64,000 nucleotides of DNA. Source: Strongylocentrotus droebachiensis (taxonomy: Eukaryota; Echinodermata; Echinoidea; Camarodonta; Strongylocentrotidae). Below are positions 13,341-24,369 of this stretch, in pieces. Within the stretch, counting starts at the first letter, position 1. Each line of letters opens with the position of its first letter. The stretch covers positions 83,281 to 147,280 of the forward strand of contig JAVYIG010004972.1 in NCBI GenBank assembly GCA_035222895.1. The letters run 5' to 3'. The translations under genes were made by a program, and so were the position numbers. Below the pieces are notes generated by a model. It worked only from the letters and a program-made list of their open reading frames with translations, was not told the origin of the DNA and did not search any database.

Positions 13341-15261
13341 GGGGAAGGTTTTTATTGGTTAATTCTTGATTCCATGAGGAGGGGATATTGGCAAGCCTTT
13401 GAGGCTGCGATTTAGAGTAAAATTACCGACTTTTCAATTCCCCCATGACGAGTATGATGATGCCCTATTATTCACTCAAGGTCAACACGTCAAGTTCAAG
13501 GGTTAAGTGTTCTCGATAGTCTACTAACACAGACTTTATTTACATCTTCCCCAATTAATCGCCTTCTTTAGCATGGCATTTCTATATTCTTCATAGCGAA
13601 TGAAAACTGTTTATTGGGGTTTATATGTTTTGGTTATAATTATGTTAAGCCATCGTATACAAAAAAAAAGGCTATAACTTTTTTTTGGGGGGGGGGAGCG
13701 GGGGGTTGAGGCTTAGGAATTTACTTCCACACGCTGGACATGTATTTTGTCATAGCACTCACTTACGTTTAATGGATAATTATGAGCAAGAATATTTGTC
13801 ACATCGGCCAAATTGCTTTATTATTTATTATTATTATTATTATTTTTACTCTACTGGATCTCCCACTCAGATAACAAACATAACCCCTATAATAGCGTTT
13901 ACCTTCTTGTCAAGGTTTGCAATTGCAATAAGAAATGGAATATTTTTCGCTCAGAATCAAAATACCCTACTAATAATTTTGAAACTAGCTGTTGAAAATG
14001 AGTCCAAAGTATGATGTAAAGGAACTATAAAGCCGAAATGGTATTTAATTCCCATGAAATTACTCCTCCAGCTATGATAGGAATATAGAATCTATAGGCC
14101 TACTATTAGAAATATTCGTACCGGCTACGATTACAATTCTCACTTTTACTTCTTCTTCTTTTGTTAGATAACAGCTAGTCCTAATTTAGAGTTGATACAT
14201 TTTCCTGAAGCTTTTGGAATCGTTGGACCCTTTTAAACTTTTTAATCGCAAAATCGCATTCAAGAGAAATTCGGCAACATATCAACAGCTTTTACGATTA
14301 AATCAAAATGTTAAATAGTACTTTCTTTCACAAAATGACATGTTTATAAACTGTCATTCCTCTGATGCTTTGAGTATAAGTAGCCTATATGCTCTTGGGG
14401 AAACATGTGCATATCAATGAGTCTGAATTTCGAGACTATCAAGTCTACATCATCGAACCAATCCGCTCCGCTTTTAACAAACTTTCATTTCCGGGTGAGA
14501 ACGAACCGTGAAGCGCATCAGCTGGCATTCATTAAAGTATGGAAATTACCAAATACAAGGGTTTTTCTTTTTCTTTTCTTTTCCAAAACGACCCATTTAA
14601 AATCAATTTTGCGATATATGTAGTCCCACGCTAAGACTAGAGATAGAAGCTGCTTGATTCGACTAACGACGTTCTTTCAAGTTATTGAGAAGTCCCATGC
14701 AGAAGCGTAGCCAATTTCAGTAAAGGGGAGGGGACTATTTTGCAGGCACTGACACTTTACCACATTTACCTAAAGCCTGGAGCAGAGCCTAGTTCTGTCA
14801 GTCTCTGCATAGAGGTAATATTACGTCTATGGTCTCTGGCTGTTTCAAGTACAGAGCCTATGCAGTACGCTGCTAACCTAGTCTTACTGTGTAGACACTG
14901 TTATGTATACATCAACGAACAAGTACACACGCCTGCAAACTAAGGGGGAGGGGGCAACCACCCCAATTTATACCCATATCCACACTTTTAGATAGTGTTC
15001 TATATTTTTTACAGGGGTCGGCCTCTTTTCCAGTCGTATCCAAAGTATTGCAAGGGAGCGAAGCGAGTGAACGAGCAAAACGTGGTGACACTTTGATACA
15101 GCGACAATGTAATGTTCTTCACAAGATATATTCACAAGGAAGGAATTATTTCTCTCAAAATATGCTTGTTAACTTTTGAGGTACATTTTGTATAGTGCTA
15201 GTTATGTCAATAAGAGGTAATGTGTATTTCCTTGTTTTTGCTTGTTATTCAAATACGTTAA

Positions 15262-15345
15262 AGATACTATATGTCCCTTTTGCAGCCAACATCAAATTCT
15301 GTAGAACTTTGCAGGAATTATGATTTTTTTGTATTTTGCTTTATT
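15262..15345 (-). mobile_element. Fragment of the 494-bp TTAA family, inverted
   Basis: TTAA at 15258-15261 is followed by AGATACTATATGTCCCTTTTG and TCAAATTCTGTAGAACTTTG, the complement of the right end seen at 45177 and 32055. The far end is not clear. Confidence 0.7.
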
Positions 15346-16516
15346 TTTGTAACGACAGAATGTCTTATTTTAAGCCATGTTCTATCTATAACTAATAAGT
15401 ATCAACTAGGCCTGTTATCTTAGGGACGTTGCGCTCCAAACATTTTTTGTTTATGCACTGTTCCTACTTTATTATATCTCAATGTTACCCACTGAAGTTT
15501 ATTATCTGTAAACAAATATTTTACATGGTGAATAAATAAAACAAACAAACAAACAAACAAAAATGACTAATAAACTACCTCGTCTCCCGAATGAAGGTGA
15601 TTCCTATAGAGACACAATTTTCATTTGATTTTTTTAGCAAAGATTGGAGACGAATAAAGAGGTAGAAATGAATGTTGAGTGAAGATGATGGGAGGAGAGG
15701 AGTTGCAAAAGATATTATAATGAAATATGTAATTGGGATCAGTTTGTAAAATATCATCGGTCTGTGAAGAAAAGTGTACGCAATTTAGTTCAGGACAGGA
15801 TAAACAAGAAATGATTGTCAGTTGGAAAGTGGGGTGGTTGATTGGGGAGGCATGTTGTGGGAGAGTTTGTGACAGTAAATATATGACGAGTTGTCCATAT
15901 TAGAAAGATATGTTTTCTTCAATGCATCTCAAGCAGCAGACCGTTTTTCTGGTGCCAGAGCGGCACAGCTAGGACGGGAGGGGGTGGGGGGGGGGGGGGT
16001 TGCGACACATTCAGCCCCCTTTCCAACACGAGACGACCCATTTTAATTCCCCAAATACTAAATATGCCAAACTCACTATCACAATTTTCACTTGCTAAAG
16101 TAAAGCAATACGTAACATATAAATGTAAGCTGACTAACAAAGAAAGAATCCATTTATCTTCTAAGATTGATTTCTAACCGTGTATTGAATTACAAACGCA
16201 CGCGGGCTGGCAAATTTGCGTTAGTTTTGCGCGATAGCCTTTCCTATACAAATCCACCTAGATGCTTTATGAATAAAACAATTCTGACTTCCCGGCATGT
16301 CCAGAGAGTTTCTTCAAGTCATTTTTGGAATTGATTCGATTTTCGACACCGAGAGATTTATTCTGTAATTCAAGTATGGATAGCCGTAAATCCGGCTCTA
16401 TGTAATCCTAGCCCACAAGATTCCAATAGCTACTCCGCTTCGAGGGATACACACAAAAAATGGTATGGAGGTGGACTCGCTATTTGTGAGGTACATGACT
16501 ATTATTCCATGTTGAT

Positions 16517-16670
16517 CTAGAGAGCGTTTCACGAAATGTTTTACGTCTTAATACAAGTTCACCGACATCCCACTGAAACTTGTGTGTTGTAATAACAAAA
16601 CGGGTTTCTATGGTTTATCGGCGAAGTTATACTAACGTCTGTAATGACAGTTTCGTGAAACCATGCTCTA
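16517..16670. mobile_element. MITE with GTTTCACGAAA termini
   Basis: The left end AGAGCGTTTCACGAAATG and the right end CAGTTTCGTGAAACCATGCT are imperfect inverted repeats about 150 bp apart. Confidence 0.6.
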
Positions 16671-17320
16671 CAACCTAAGAAAACAGTCCCATTTACGGTT
16701 AAGGCTAAATCCATTGACAAATCCCTTAGTATCAAATGGTAAATTGTCTTGCGGTGAAAATTAAGGCACAAAACGTCCCACAAATCGTACTCTTTTTTAT
16801 TTTCTCTTGACCCCCCCCCCCCTTATTTTTTTTGCTTGCATGGAGTGAAATGCTTATACAATTTTGTACACACCGCCAAATCGACTCCGCACCGACCGAT
16901 TCAGGGCTGTTGGGCTTTTGGGGGTCTGTTTTGTTCGGCCTGTAGTCGGGCCAGTCTCGTTGGTATTGAAGAGGGTGAGGGAGAGAGAAAGAGTGAGAGA
17001 AAGAGAGAGAGAGAGTTGAATGTGATGGATCTTGCATTATCGAAAAATGGAAGATAAATTGAATAAGATGTATATCACATCGGCGTATCAAGAAATTTAC
17101 TTGAAACACGCTCGCAGCTATTTTCGAAAATTCTAATCAAGGGCAATTTCAGTACCATATCCTGCATGTCCCATAGAAATCATGTTTGGATTACGTAACA
17201 CGCCATTGTCTGCCTATTCCTTCCTTGAACCTTTCTTGGCTTTTTCTTTTTTTTTACTTGGAGGTCTAAACGCCACCCTGTCATACACAGAGCTCATTAA
17301 AATCACCAAGAGAAGGAGAT

Positions 17321-17352
<32 letters not shown>

Positions 17353-17368
17353 GAATAAAGACTGAGTA

Positions 17369-18957
17369 CATGGGGTCTATTCGCTATTCATAAGGACCGC
17401 TATTCATAAGGTCCGCTATTCATAAGGACCGCTATTCATAACGTGGAAATTCCCGTACTTTCTGGTCCGCTATTCATAATGGTAAAAGAGGGTCACTATT
17501 CATAAAGAAATAAGGTTCGTTAATCATAAGGACCGCTATTCATAACGTAAGATGAGGGTCGCTATTCATAATTCATAATATATTAAAGGTCATTGGTCAT
17601 AAGGACCGCTATTCATAATATGAAATCAGGGTCGCTATTCATAATACGACGAGAGGGTGGCTATTCATAATACGAAATGAGGTTCATTACTTATAAGGGT
17701 CGCTATTCATAACACGGGAAGAGGGTCGCTATTCATGATACGAAATGAGGTTCGCTATTCATAATAGGAGTAGGGGGTCGCTATTCATAATAGGAAAAGA
17801 GGGTCGCTATTCATTATATGAGTAGGGGGTCGCTATTCATAATAGGAAAAGAGGGTCGCTATTTATAATAGGAGAAGAGGGTCGCCATTCATAATAGCAG
17901 AATAGGGTCGCTATTCACTAGGAGAAGAGGGTCGCTATTCATAATAAGAGTAGGGGGTCGCTATTCATAATACCTAATGAGGGTCGCTATTCATAATAGG
18001 AGAAGAGGGTCGCTATTCATAAAAGGAGAAGAAGGTCGCTATTCATAATAGGAGTAGAGGGTCGCTATTCATAAAAGGAGAAGAAGGTCGCTATTCATAA
18101 TAGGAGTAGAGGGTCGCTATTCATTATACGAAATGAGGTTCGCTATTCATAATAGGAGTAGGGGGTCGCTATTTATAATACGAAATGAGGGTTGCTATTC
18201 ATAATAGGAGTAGGGGGTCGCTATTCATAATACGAAACGAGGGTCGCTATTCATAATAGGAGTAGGGGGTCGCTATTCATAATACGAAACGAGGGTCGCT
18301 ATTCATAATAGGAGTAGGGGGTCGCTATTCATATAACGAAATGAGGTTCGCTATTCATAATAGGAGTATGGGGTCGCTATTCATAATACGAAATGAGGGT
18401 TGCTATTCATAATAGGAGTAGGGGGTAGCTATTCATAATACGAAATGAGGGTCGCTTTTCATAATAGGAGAAGAGGGTCGCTATTCATAATACGAAATGA
18501 GGGTCGCTATTCATAATAGGAGTAGGGGGTCGCAATTCTCCTATTATGAATAGCGACCCTCATTTCGTATTATGAATAACGACCCTCTTCCACTATTATG
18601 AATAGCAACCCCCTACTCCTACTATGAATAGCGACCCTCTTTCTGTGTTATGAATAGCGACCCTCATTTCGTTTTATGAATAGCGACCCCCTACTCCTAT
18701 TATGAATAGCGACCCTCTTTCTGTGTTATGAATAGCGACCTTCTTCTCCTTTTATGAATAGCGACACTCTTCTCCTAAAAGCTTCTTTTAAAGCAACCCT
18801 CTTCTCCTATTATGAATAGCGACCCTCATGTCGTATTATGAATAGCGACCCCCTACTCCTATTATGAATAGCGACCCTCTTTCTGTGTTATGAATAGCGA
18901 CCTTCTTCTCCTTTTATGAATAGCGACACTCTTCTCCTATTATGAATAGCGACCCTC
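17369..18957. repeat. 26-bp satellite array, fold-back, copy 1
   Basis: The unit is GGTCGCTATTCATAATAGGA plus a variable hexamer. Two subtypes, ending GGAGTAGGG and CGAAATGAG, alternate for much of 18140-18540 and make a 52-bp dimer. The left edge (17369-17450) uses shorter units of about 16-18 bp (GACCGCTATTCATAAG). At about 18538 the array switches strand and continues as the complement (TTATGAATAGCGACC) to 18957. The right arm mirrors the end of the left arm unit by unit. Confidence 0.95.
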
Positions 18958-19652
18958 ATTTTGTTTTGGTCACGAAATTTGTAAATTTGACATTTTGCTC
19001 CGTTGGGGGGGGGGGGGGGGGTAAGGTCACCTTTTTAGGTCAGCCATTGGCATATTTTTTTATTTTTTTTTTAAATACAATTTTTAATTTAAATTTTTGG
19101 CCGGGGGGGGCACGATCCGGTTTTGCAGTACAATTTTGGCGAATTAAGGGCTGATTTTAACATATATTTTTTTGGCCGGGGGGGGGGGGGGCGATGCCCC
19201 CTGTGCTCCCCTGGATCCGTCCTGGTTATTGACTTGACTTCCACAGAAACGATATTTTTGCCCATCTGTGTATTAACTGTATTATTTTGAGGACATGTTT
19301 GGTGTGTTTAAATCGATAGTGAGTTTGAGTCATACCTCAAATCACCATGGATTCGGTGTCAAAGGATGGATTATTAAAATACCTCTAAGTTGATTTCAAT
19401 GTTTGTGAATCCTCAGGAAACTTTTCAGAAGACCATGCAGGATGCCGTGGCGCTGAAGGGGAAATCTCACTGAGCGGGAGGGAGTGCTTACGAAAGTTGC
19501 GAACTTTGGTTTCGCCAACTTTTCTGACGAATGTTGGCGAAAATAAGGGGTACGTACGCCTCTGCCATTAGCTACAAATAGCAAAATTTGAGCGAATGTT
19601 TGCGAGAGTGTTTGCGAGAGTGTTTGCGAAAGGCATTTGGCGACTTTTAGCG
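17806..19652 (+). repeat. Segmental tandem duplication, copy 1 (1,847 bp)
   Basis: It spans the right part of the fold-back array plus about 695 bp of flank. The same sequence follows directly as copy 2. The flank includes poly-G runs and the left end of the element whose intact form is at 21208-21839. Confidence 0.92.
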
Positions 19653-21397
19653 GCTATTCATTATATGAGTAGGGGGTCGCTATTCATAATAGGAAAAGAG
19701 GGTCGCTATTTATAATAGGAGAAGAGGGTCGCCATTCATAATAGCAGAATAGGGTCGCTATTCACTAGGAGAAGAGGGTCGCTATTCATAATAAGAGTAG
19801 GGGGTCGCTATTCATAATACCTAATGAGGGTCGCTATTCATAATAGGAGAAGAGGGTCGCTATTCATAAAAGGAGAAGAAGGTCGCTATTCATAATAGGA
19901 GTAGAGGGTCGCTATTCATAAAAGGAGAAGAAGGTCGCTATTCATAATAGGAGTAGAGGGTCGCTATTCATTATACGAAATGAGGTTCGCTATTCATAAT
20001 AGGAGTAGGGGGTCGCTATTTATAATACGAAATGAGGGTTGCTATTCATAATAGGAGTAGGGGGTCGCTATTCATAATACGAAACGAGGGTCGCTATTCA
20101 TAATAGGAGTAGGGGGTCGCTATTCATAATACGAAACGAGGGTCGCTATTCATAATAGGAGTAGGGGGTCGCTATTCATATAACGAAATGAGGTTCGCTA
20201 TTCATAATAGGAGTATGGGGTCGCTATTCATAATACGAAATGAGGGTTGCTATTCATAATAGGAGTAGGGGGTAGCTATTCATAATACGAAATGAGGGTC
20301 GCTTTTCATAATAGGAGAAGAGGGTCGCTATTCATAATACGAAATGAGGGTCGCTATTCATAATAGGAGTAGGGGGTCGCAATTCTCCTATTATGAATAG
20401 CGACCCTCATTTCGTATTATGAATAACGACCCTCTTCCACTATTATGAATAGCAACCCCCTACTCCTACTATGAATAGCGAACCTCTTCTCCTTTTATGA
20501 ATAGCGACACTCTTCTCCTAAAAGCTTCTTTTAAAGCAACCCTCTTCTCCTATTATGAATAGCGACCCTCATGTCGTATTATGAATAGCGACCCCCTACT
20601 CCTATTATGAATAGCGACCCTCTTTCTGTGTTATGAATAGCGACCTTCTTCTCCTTTTATGAATAGCGACACTCTTCTCCTATTATGAATAGCGACCCTC
20701 ATTTTGTTTTGGTCACGAAATTTGTAAATTTGACATTTTGCTCCGTTGGGGGGGGGGGGGGGGGGGTAAGGTCACCTTTTTAGGTCAGCCATTGGCATAT
20801 TTTTTTATTTTTTTTTTAAATACAATTTTTAATTTAAATTTTTGGCCGGGGGGGGCACGATCCGGTTTTGCAGTACAATTTTGGCGAATTAAGGGCTGAT
20901 TTTAACATATATTTTTTTGGCCGGGGGGGGGGGGGGCGATGCCCCCTGTGCTCCCCTGGATCCGTCCTGGTTATTGACTTGACTTCCACAGAAACGATAT
21001 TTTTGCCCATCTGTGTATTAACTGTATTATTTTGAGGACATGTTTGGTGTGTTTAAATCGATAGTGAGTTTGAGTCATACCTCAAATCACCATGGATTCG
21101 GTGTCAAAGGATGGATTATTAAAATACCTCTAAGTTGATTTCAATGTTTGTGAATCCTCAGGAAACTTTTCAGAAGACCATGCAGGATGCCGTGGCGCTG
21201 AAGGGGAAATCTCACTGAGCGGGAGGGAGTGCTTACGAAAGTTGCGAACTTTGGTTTCGCCAACTTTTCTGACGAATGTTGGCGAAAATAAGGGGTACGT
21301 ACGCCTCTGCCATTAGCTACAAATAGCAAAATTTGAGCGAATGTTTGCGAGAGTGTTTGCGAGAGTGTTTGCGAAAGGCATTTGGCGACTTTTAGCG
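19653..21397 (+). repeat. Segmental tandem duplication, copy 2 (1,745 bp)
   Basis: By eye it is nearly identical to 17806-19652. The 102-bp difference is explained by loss of four 26-bp units (104 bp) in the inverted arm plus a poly-G run of 19 instead of 17. The junction at 19652/19653 joins TTTTAGCG to GCTATTCATT, while the right end continues as TTTTAGCGACTATTATG. Confidence 0.92.
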
Positions 21398-21839
21398 ACT
21401 ATTATGTTAGCGACGTTTTTTTGTAAAGATTAGCAACTATTTGCCAATCCTTTGCCACCACTTGTGAATGTCTGGGACCATTTGCAAACTTCTGATAAAG
21501 TACAAGGTAGCTAGTATGGACCCAGCCCTATAAAAAGGGTGAGCTACCATTTCTAGCACTCAGATTATATAGGAACCACATAATGATCACGTGATCGCTA
21601 AGCATTGTCGAATCAAAAAGTACTTCAGCGACACCGTCTAACTGTTTTGCAAACGCTTGCAACAGTTTGCGGAAAAATAAGTTCGTAAAGAAATATTGAA
21701 CAAGAAATATTGAACATATTCAAAATTTCTTTGCGACAAAAAAAAAAAAAACGTTTGCGACAACCTTTTGCAACATTTAACGAACCCTGGCGAAACCCCA
21801 AATCCCTACGTTCGCAGGCATTCGCCGCTCAGTGAGATT
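21208..21839. mobile_element. Inverted-repeat element with AATCTCACTGAGCGG ends
   Basis: The left terminus AATCTCACTGAGCGG at 21208 pairs exactly with CCGCTCAGTGAGATT ending at 21839. The interior is rich in GTTTGCGA / GCGAC phrases. A truncated left half is at about 19463-19652. No coding capacity is seen. Confidence 0.8.
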
Positions 21840-21995
21840 CTACCCATGTGGATATAAAATCTGATGCAAAAATGTGTTTTTCTTTTTATTGAAGAAAAAA
21901 CATATAGAAATGAACAGATGAATACTTTTCAGAATTACTCCTGAAGATTGAACTCTATAGTTTTCCGACTATAGTTGTGTTAATATAGTTGATAC

Positions 21996-22430
21996 CAGGC
22001 GCGGATCTACGGGGGGGGGGGGGTTTAGGGGGTTTAAACCCCCCCCCCCCCCTTGGGCGGCCCCCCCCCCAAAAAAAAAGGAAAAAAAGAAAGAAAAAAA
22101 GAAAGAAAAAAGAACGCCACTGTAGAGAGAAACCCTTTCAAGTGCAAATATTGTGAGAAGATATTTAACTCATGTGGTAACTTAACCAAACACATGATAA
22201 CTCTGGATATAACTGTGTATTAAACTGTTACTTGATTTAAAAAGACGTTATCATGCACTGCTTTTTATGGTCTCCATTGTGTTAATAGATGCCAGGAAAA
22301 CATCATTTACGGGGTTCAAATAAACACCCCCCAAAAAATCGGCTCGCCGCTTCGCGGCTCGTGGACGATGCTCCGCATCGTCATTATTTTGGTCAAACCC
22401 CCCCTTAGCAAAAAGCTAGATCCGCCCCTG
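21996..22430. mobile_element. hAT-like short element carrying a zinc-finger fragment
   Basis: The termini CAGGCGCGGATCTA and TAGATCCGCCCCTG are imperfect inverted repeats, flanked by GATAC on both sides. CAGGGGCGGAT-type ends are common in hAT-related elements. About 22126-22190 encodes a C2H2 zinc-finger fragment (see separate entry). Confidence 0.65.
22126..22190 (+). pseudogene. C2H2 zinc-finger fragment inside a short transposon
   Basis: It reads FKCKYCEKIFNSCGNLTKHM: C-x2-C, the conserved Phe, Leu and the first His of a C2H2 finger. An EKP linker lies upstream in another frame, as if one base had been gained in the CCCTTTC run. The second His is missing, so it is a decayed fragment. It may be captured host sequence or a remnant of a transposase zinc finger (BED-type). 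Confidence 0.6.
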
Positions 22431-23879
22431 GATACATTTCTATTTCTTCTTTCAAATTAAAATATATTATTTGCTAAATAGGTTAAAAGCATTTCTTATC
22501 TTCAAACCATCAGAATACAGTTTAGAGTATAGATATTTATTTTATTATTATAAATAATTTTTTATATACAAAAAGCAATGTGTGTATAGATTTGTTTATA
22601 ATAAGAAATAGTTTTATTAAAACGTTGAGAATTGTCTTATACCATCATAATTAATGTGATAGGGGCTTTGTATTCCATGAGTCATGAATCTGTCTGGTTG
22701 CAAGGGGCATAGATCTAAGAGGCACCACAGTGCCACTCATTGCCATCATTAATGTTCCAAACCAAATTCCAGTACTTCATATTGCCCTTGTAGTTGTATA
22801 GAGTTTAGTTTAAATACCAATTTGTTTGCTGAGTCCAAGATTTCTTTCACACTTAACCCCAAAATACACGGATATCAGTGCTGCATTTAGCAATCATTTT
22901 CTTTAACTTCTACGCAATATAAAATAGCAATATACGTTTCGGTGGTTAAAATCTCAGTCCGATTATGCCGGAAATTTTCCATGCCCAAATTTCCTGAAAA
23001 ATCACAGAGTATAGAAGAATTAGTACTTTTCAATTGAACTCAAAAATCCTAATCCTTTGAACTTTCTTCACTACTAAATTTCCAATCACTATCGTCAATT
23101 TAATATACCAAGATTCTGGCCAAAATTAGGGGGAAAAGATATACCCAAAAGCACTGCATTTTCGGCTCAAAATTTATATTTTACACCTTACATAACTCAA
23201 TTAAGTTGATATCAACTTAGAGGTAATTTGAATATCCATCAATTGACACCAACTCCATGGTGATTTGAGGTTTGACTCAAATTTTTATCTCTAAAAAGAT
23301 GTCCTCAATATACACTTATAGCATAGATGGGGAAAATGTAGTTTTTTGTGGAAGTAGATTCAATAACTTTGGGTTGCCAAAACTTTTCACTTAGAGTAGA
23401 TATAACCTTCTCCTTCGCACAAAATATTGTCCTTGAACATAGGCAAATTCCTGGAAAGGGACGAACGAAGACACCTCTCAGATTTTGATATATGGAAAAT
23501 AACGTTTTGGGGTACTTTCTACTTTTTGAAAAAAATCATTAAAAATCATGTTTTTTAATTATAATTGCGATGTTTGTTAATCCCGATTCTGTTAAAGTCG
23601 GTATGAAAATGTAGATAATTTTATCCTCTTTTATATAACACCAAACTCATGGTGGTTCGAGGTCCCTTTGAAATACTGTTTACAAAATACTACTTTCCGT
23701 CAAAAGGGCAGCTTTTTTTTACACCCTCTCCAATTTAGGGGTGATCGCTACAACTTGAAAAAAATGCCTCCGAAATATTGAGTATTATGATAAAATCTTT
23801 CGAATAAGCAAGGTTTGGTTAGTTTGTGTGGTAGTTGCAGGCAACCCCCCCCCCCCCTTTTTTTTTTCTTCTGAATTTG
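22431..23879. other. Intergenic with a diverged inverted copy of the array flank
   Basis: About 23200-23380 (AACTTAGAGGTAATTTGAAT, CCATGGTGATTTGAGG, TGTCCTCAATATACA) is a diverged reverse complement of 19225-19400. A further degenerate piece lies near 23640. No gene is seen. Confidence 0.65.
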
Positions 23880-24279
23880 GCCCTCCGCATTATTCGCGCC
23901 TAATGTGAATGTTCTACGAAGAAAGCCACGCTGCCGAGCCACGCTGCCAACTAGCCAGCGCCACGCACGCCGTACATGCGCTTCGATCTATAGACGTCAT
24001 CGAACTCATTTGCATAATACGAGTTGTCTATTTCAAAAGCCTATTATTAATTTTGGTAATTTTAAGCTTTTAATAAAATTTAAAGAGCAATTGTGGGCAT
24101 TTAAATAAATGCTTAGATTATTTAATATTTATTTTACATCCAAAATGATATCGTTAAGAGTACTCTTTTATTTATACCATATTATATATAGACATACCGC
24201 GACTAGACCACTTCGCTAGAGGAGATGAATTTTTGAGGGGCCATCTTGGACCAGACTATCCAGTTTTCTGGGCTGAAAG
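23880..24279 (+). promoter_or_regulatory. Putative FUBP promoter and 5' UTR
   Basis: This stretch lies just upstream of the FUBP ATG. A CpG-richer patch covers about 23920-24010, with a CRE-like half-site (TGACGTC on the minus strand) near 23992-23999. A weak TATA-like run (TATTATATATAG) sits near 24179-24190, roughly 90 bp before the ATG. A YY1-type motif, GGCCATCTTGG, occurs at 24239-24249. YY1 sites just downstream of the start site are typical of housekeeping promoters. The transcription start cannot be fixed from sequence alone. Confidence 0.5.
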
Positions 24280-24369
24280 ATGACCGATTATACATCCGCA
24301 ACGCCTCAACAATCCACAACTCTGGACGGGAACGCAGCTTTTGCTGACGCCGTACTAAGGGCGAGAGCG
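24280..24369 (+). CDS. FUBP: FUBP exon 1: start codon and first half of the N-box
   Basis: This exon encodes residues 1-30, beginning [11 protein letters not shown] and ending in the acidic/basic helix [11 protein letters not shown]. It matches the N-terminal N-box of FUBP proteins, the helix that in vertebrates binds the repressor FIR/PUF60. The donor is GTAAGT and the exon ends in phase 0. The helix continues in exon 2 as IAAKIGG, which confirms the junction and the start codon. Confidence 0.92.

Larger units (their letters stand above)
12119..17368. other. Intergenic, with GA microsatellites and MITEs
   Basis: Contains GA arrays (12329-12358, 13045-13140, 13180-13262, 13311-13340, 16980-17014, 17318-17347), poly-G runs, a half copy of a hairpin MITE at 12147, a TTAA-family fragment at 15262-15345 and a MITE-like element at 16517-16670. 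No gene is supported. Confidence 0.65.

Noticed and set aside
17369-20702. CRISPR-like array of short repeats
   Set aside because: Units of 26 bp abut without unique spacers, the array reverses strand, and the surrounding DNA is clearly eukaryotic.
19396-21329. Two identical 62-codon minus-strand frames
   Set aside because: Their identity reflects the segmental duplication; the frame covers a transposon end (TCTCACTGAGCGG) and has no protein-like features.
22006-22070. Long G and C runs as functional G-quadruplexes
   Set aside because: Homopolymer G/C runs are frequent at element ends throughout the window and may also include sequencing or assembly errors.
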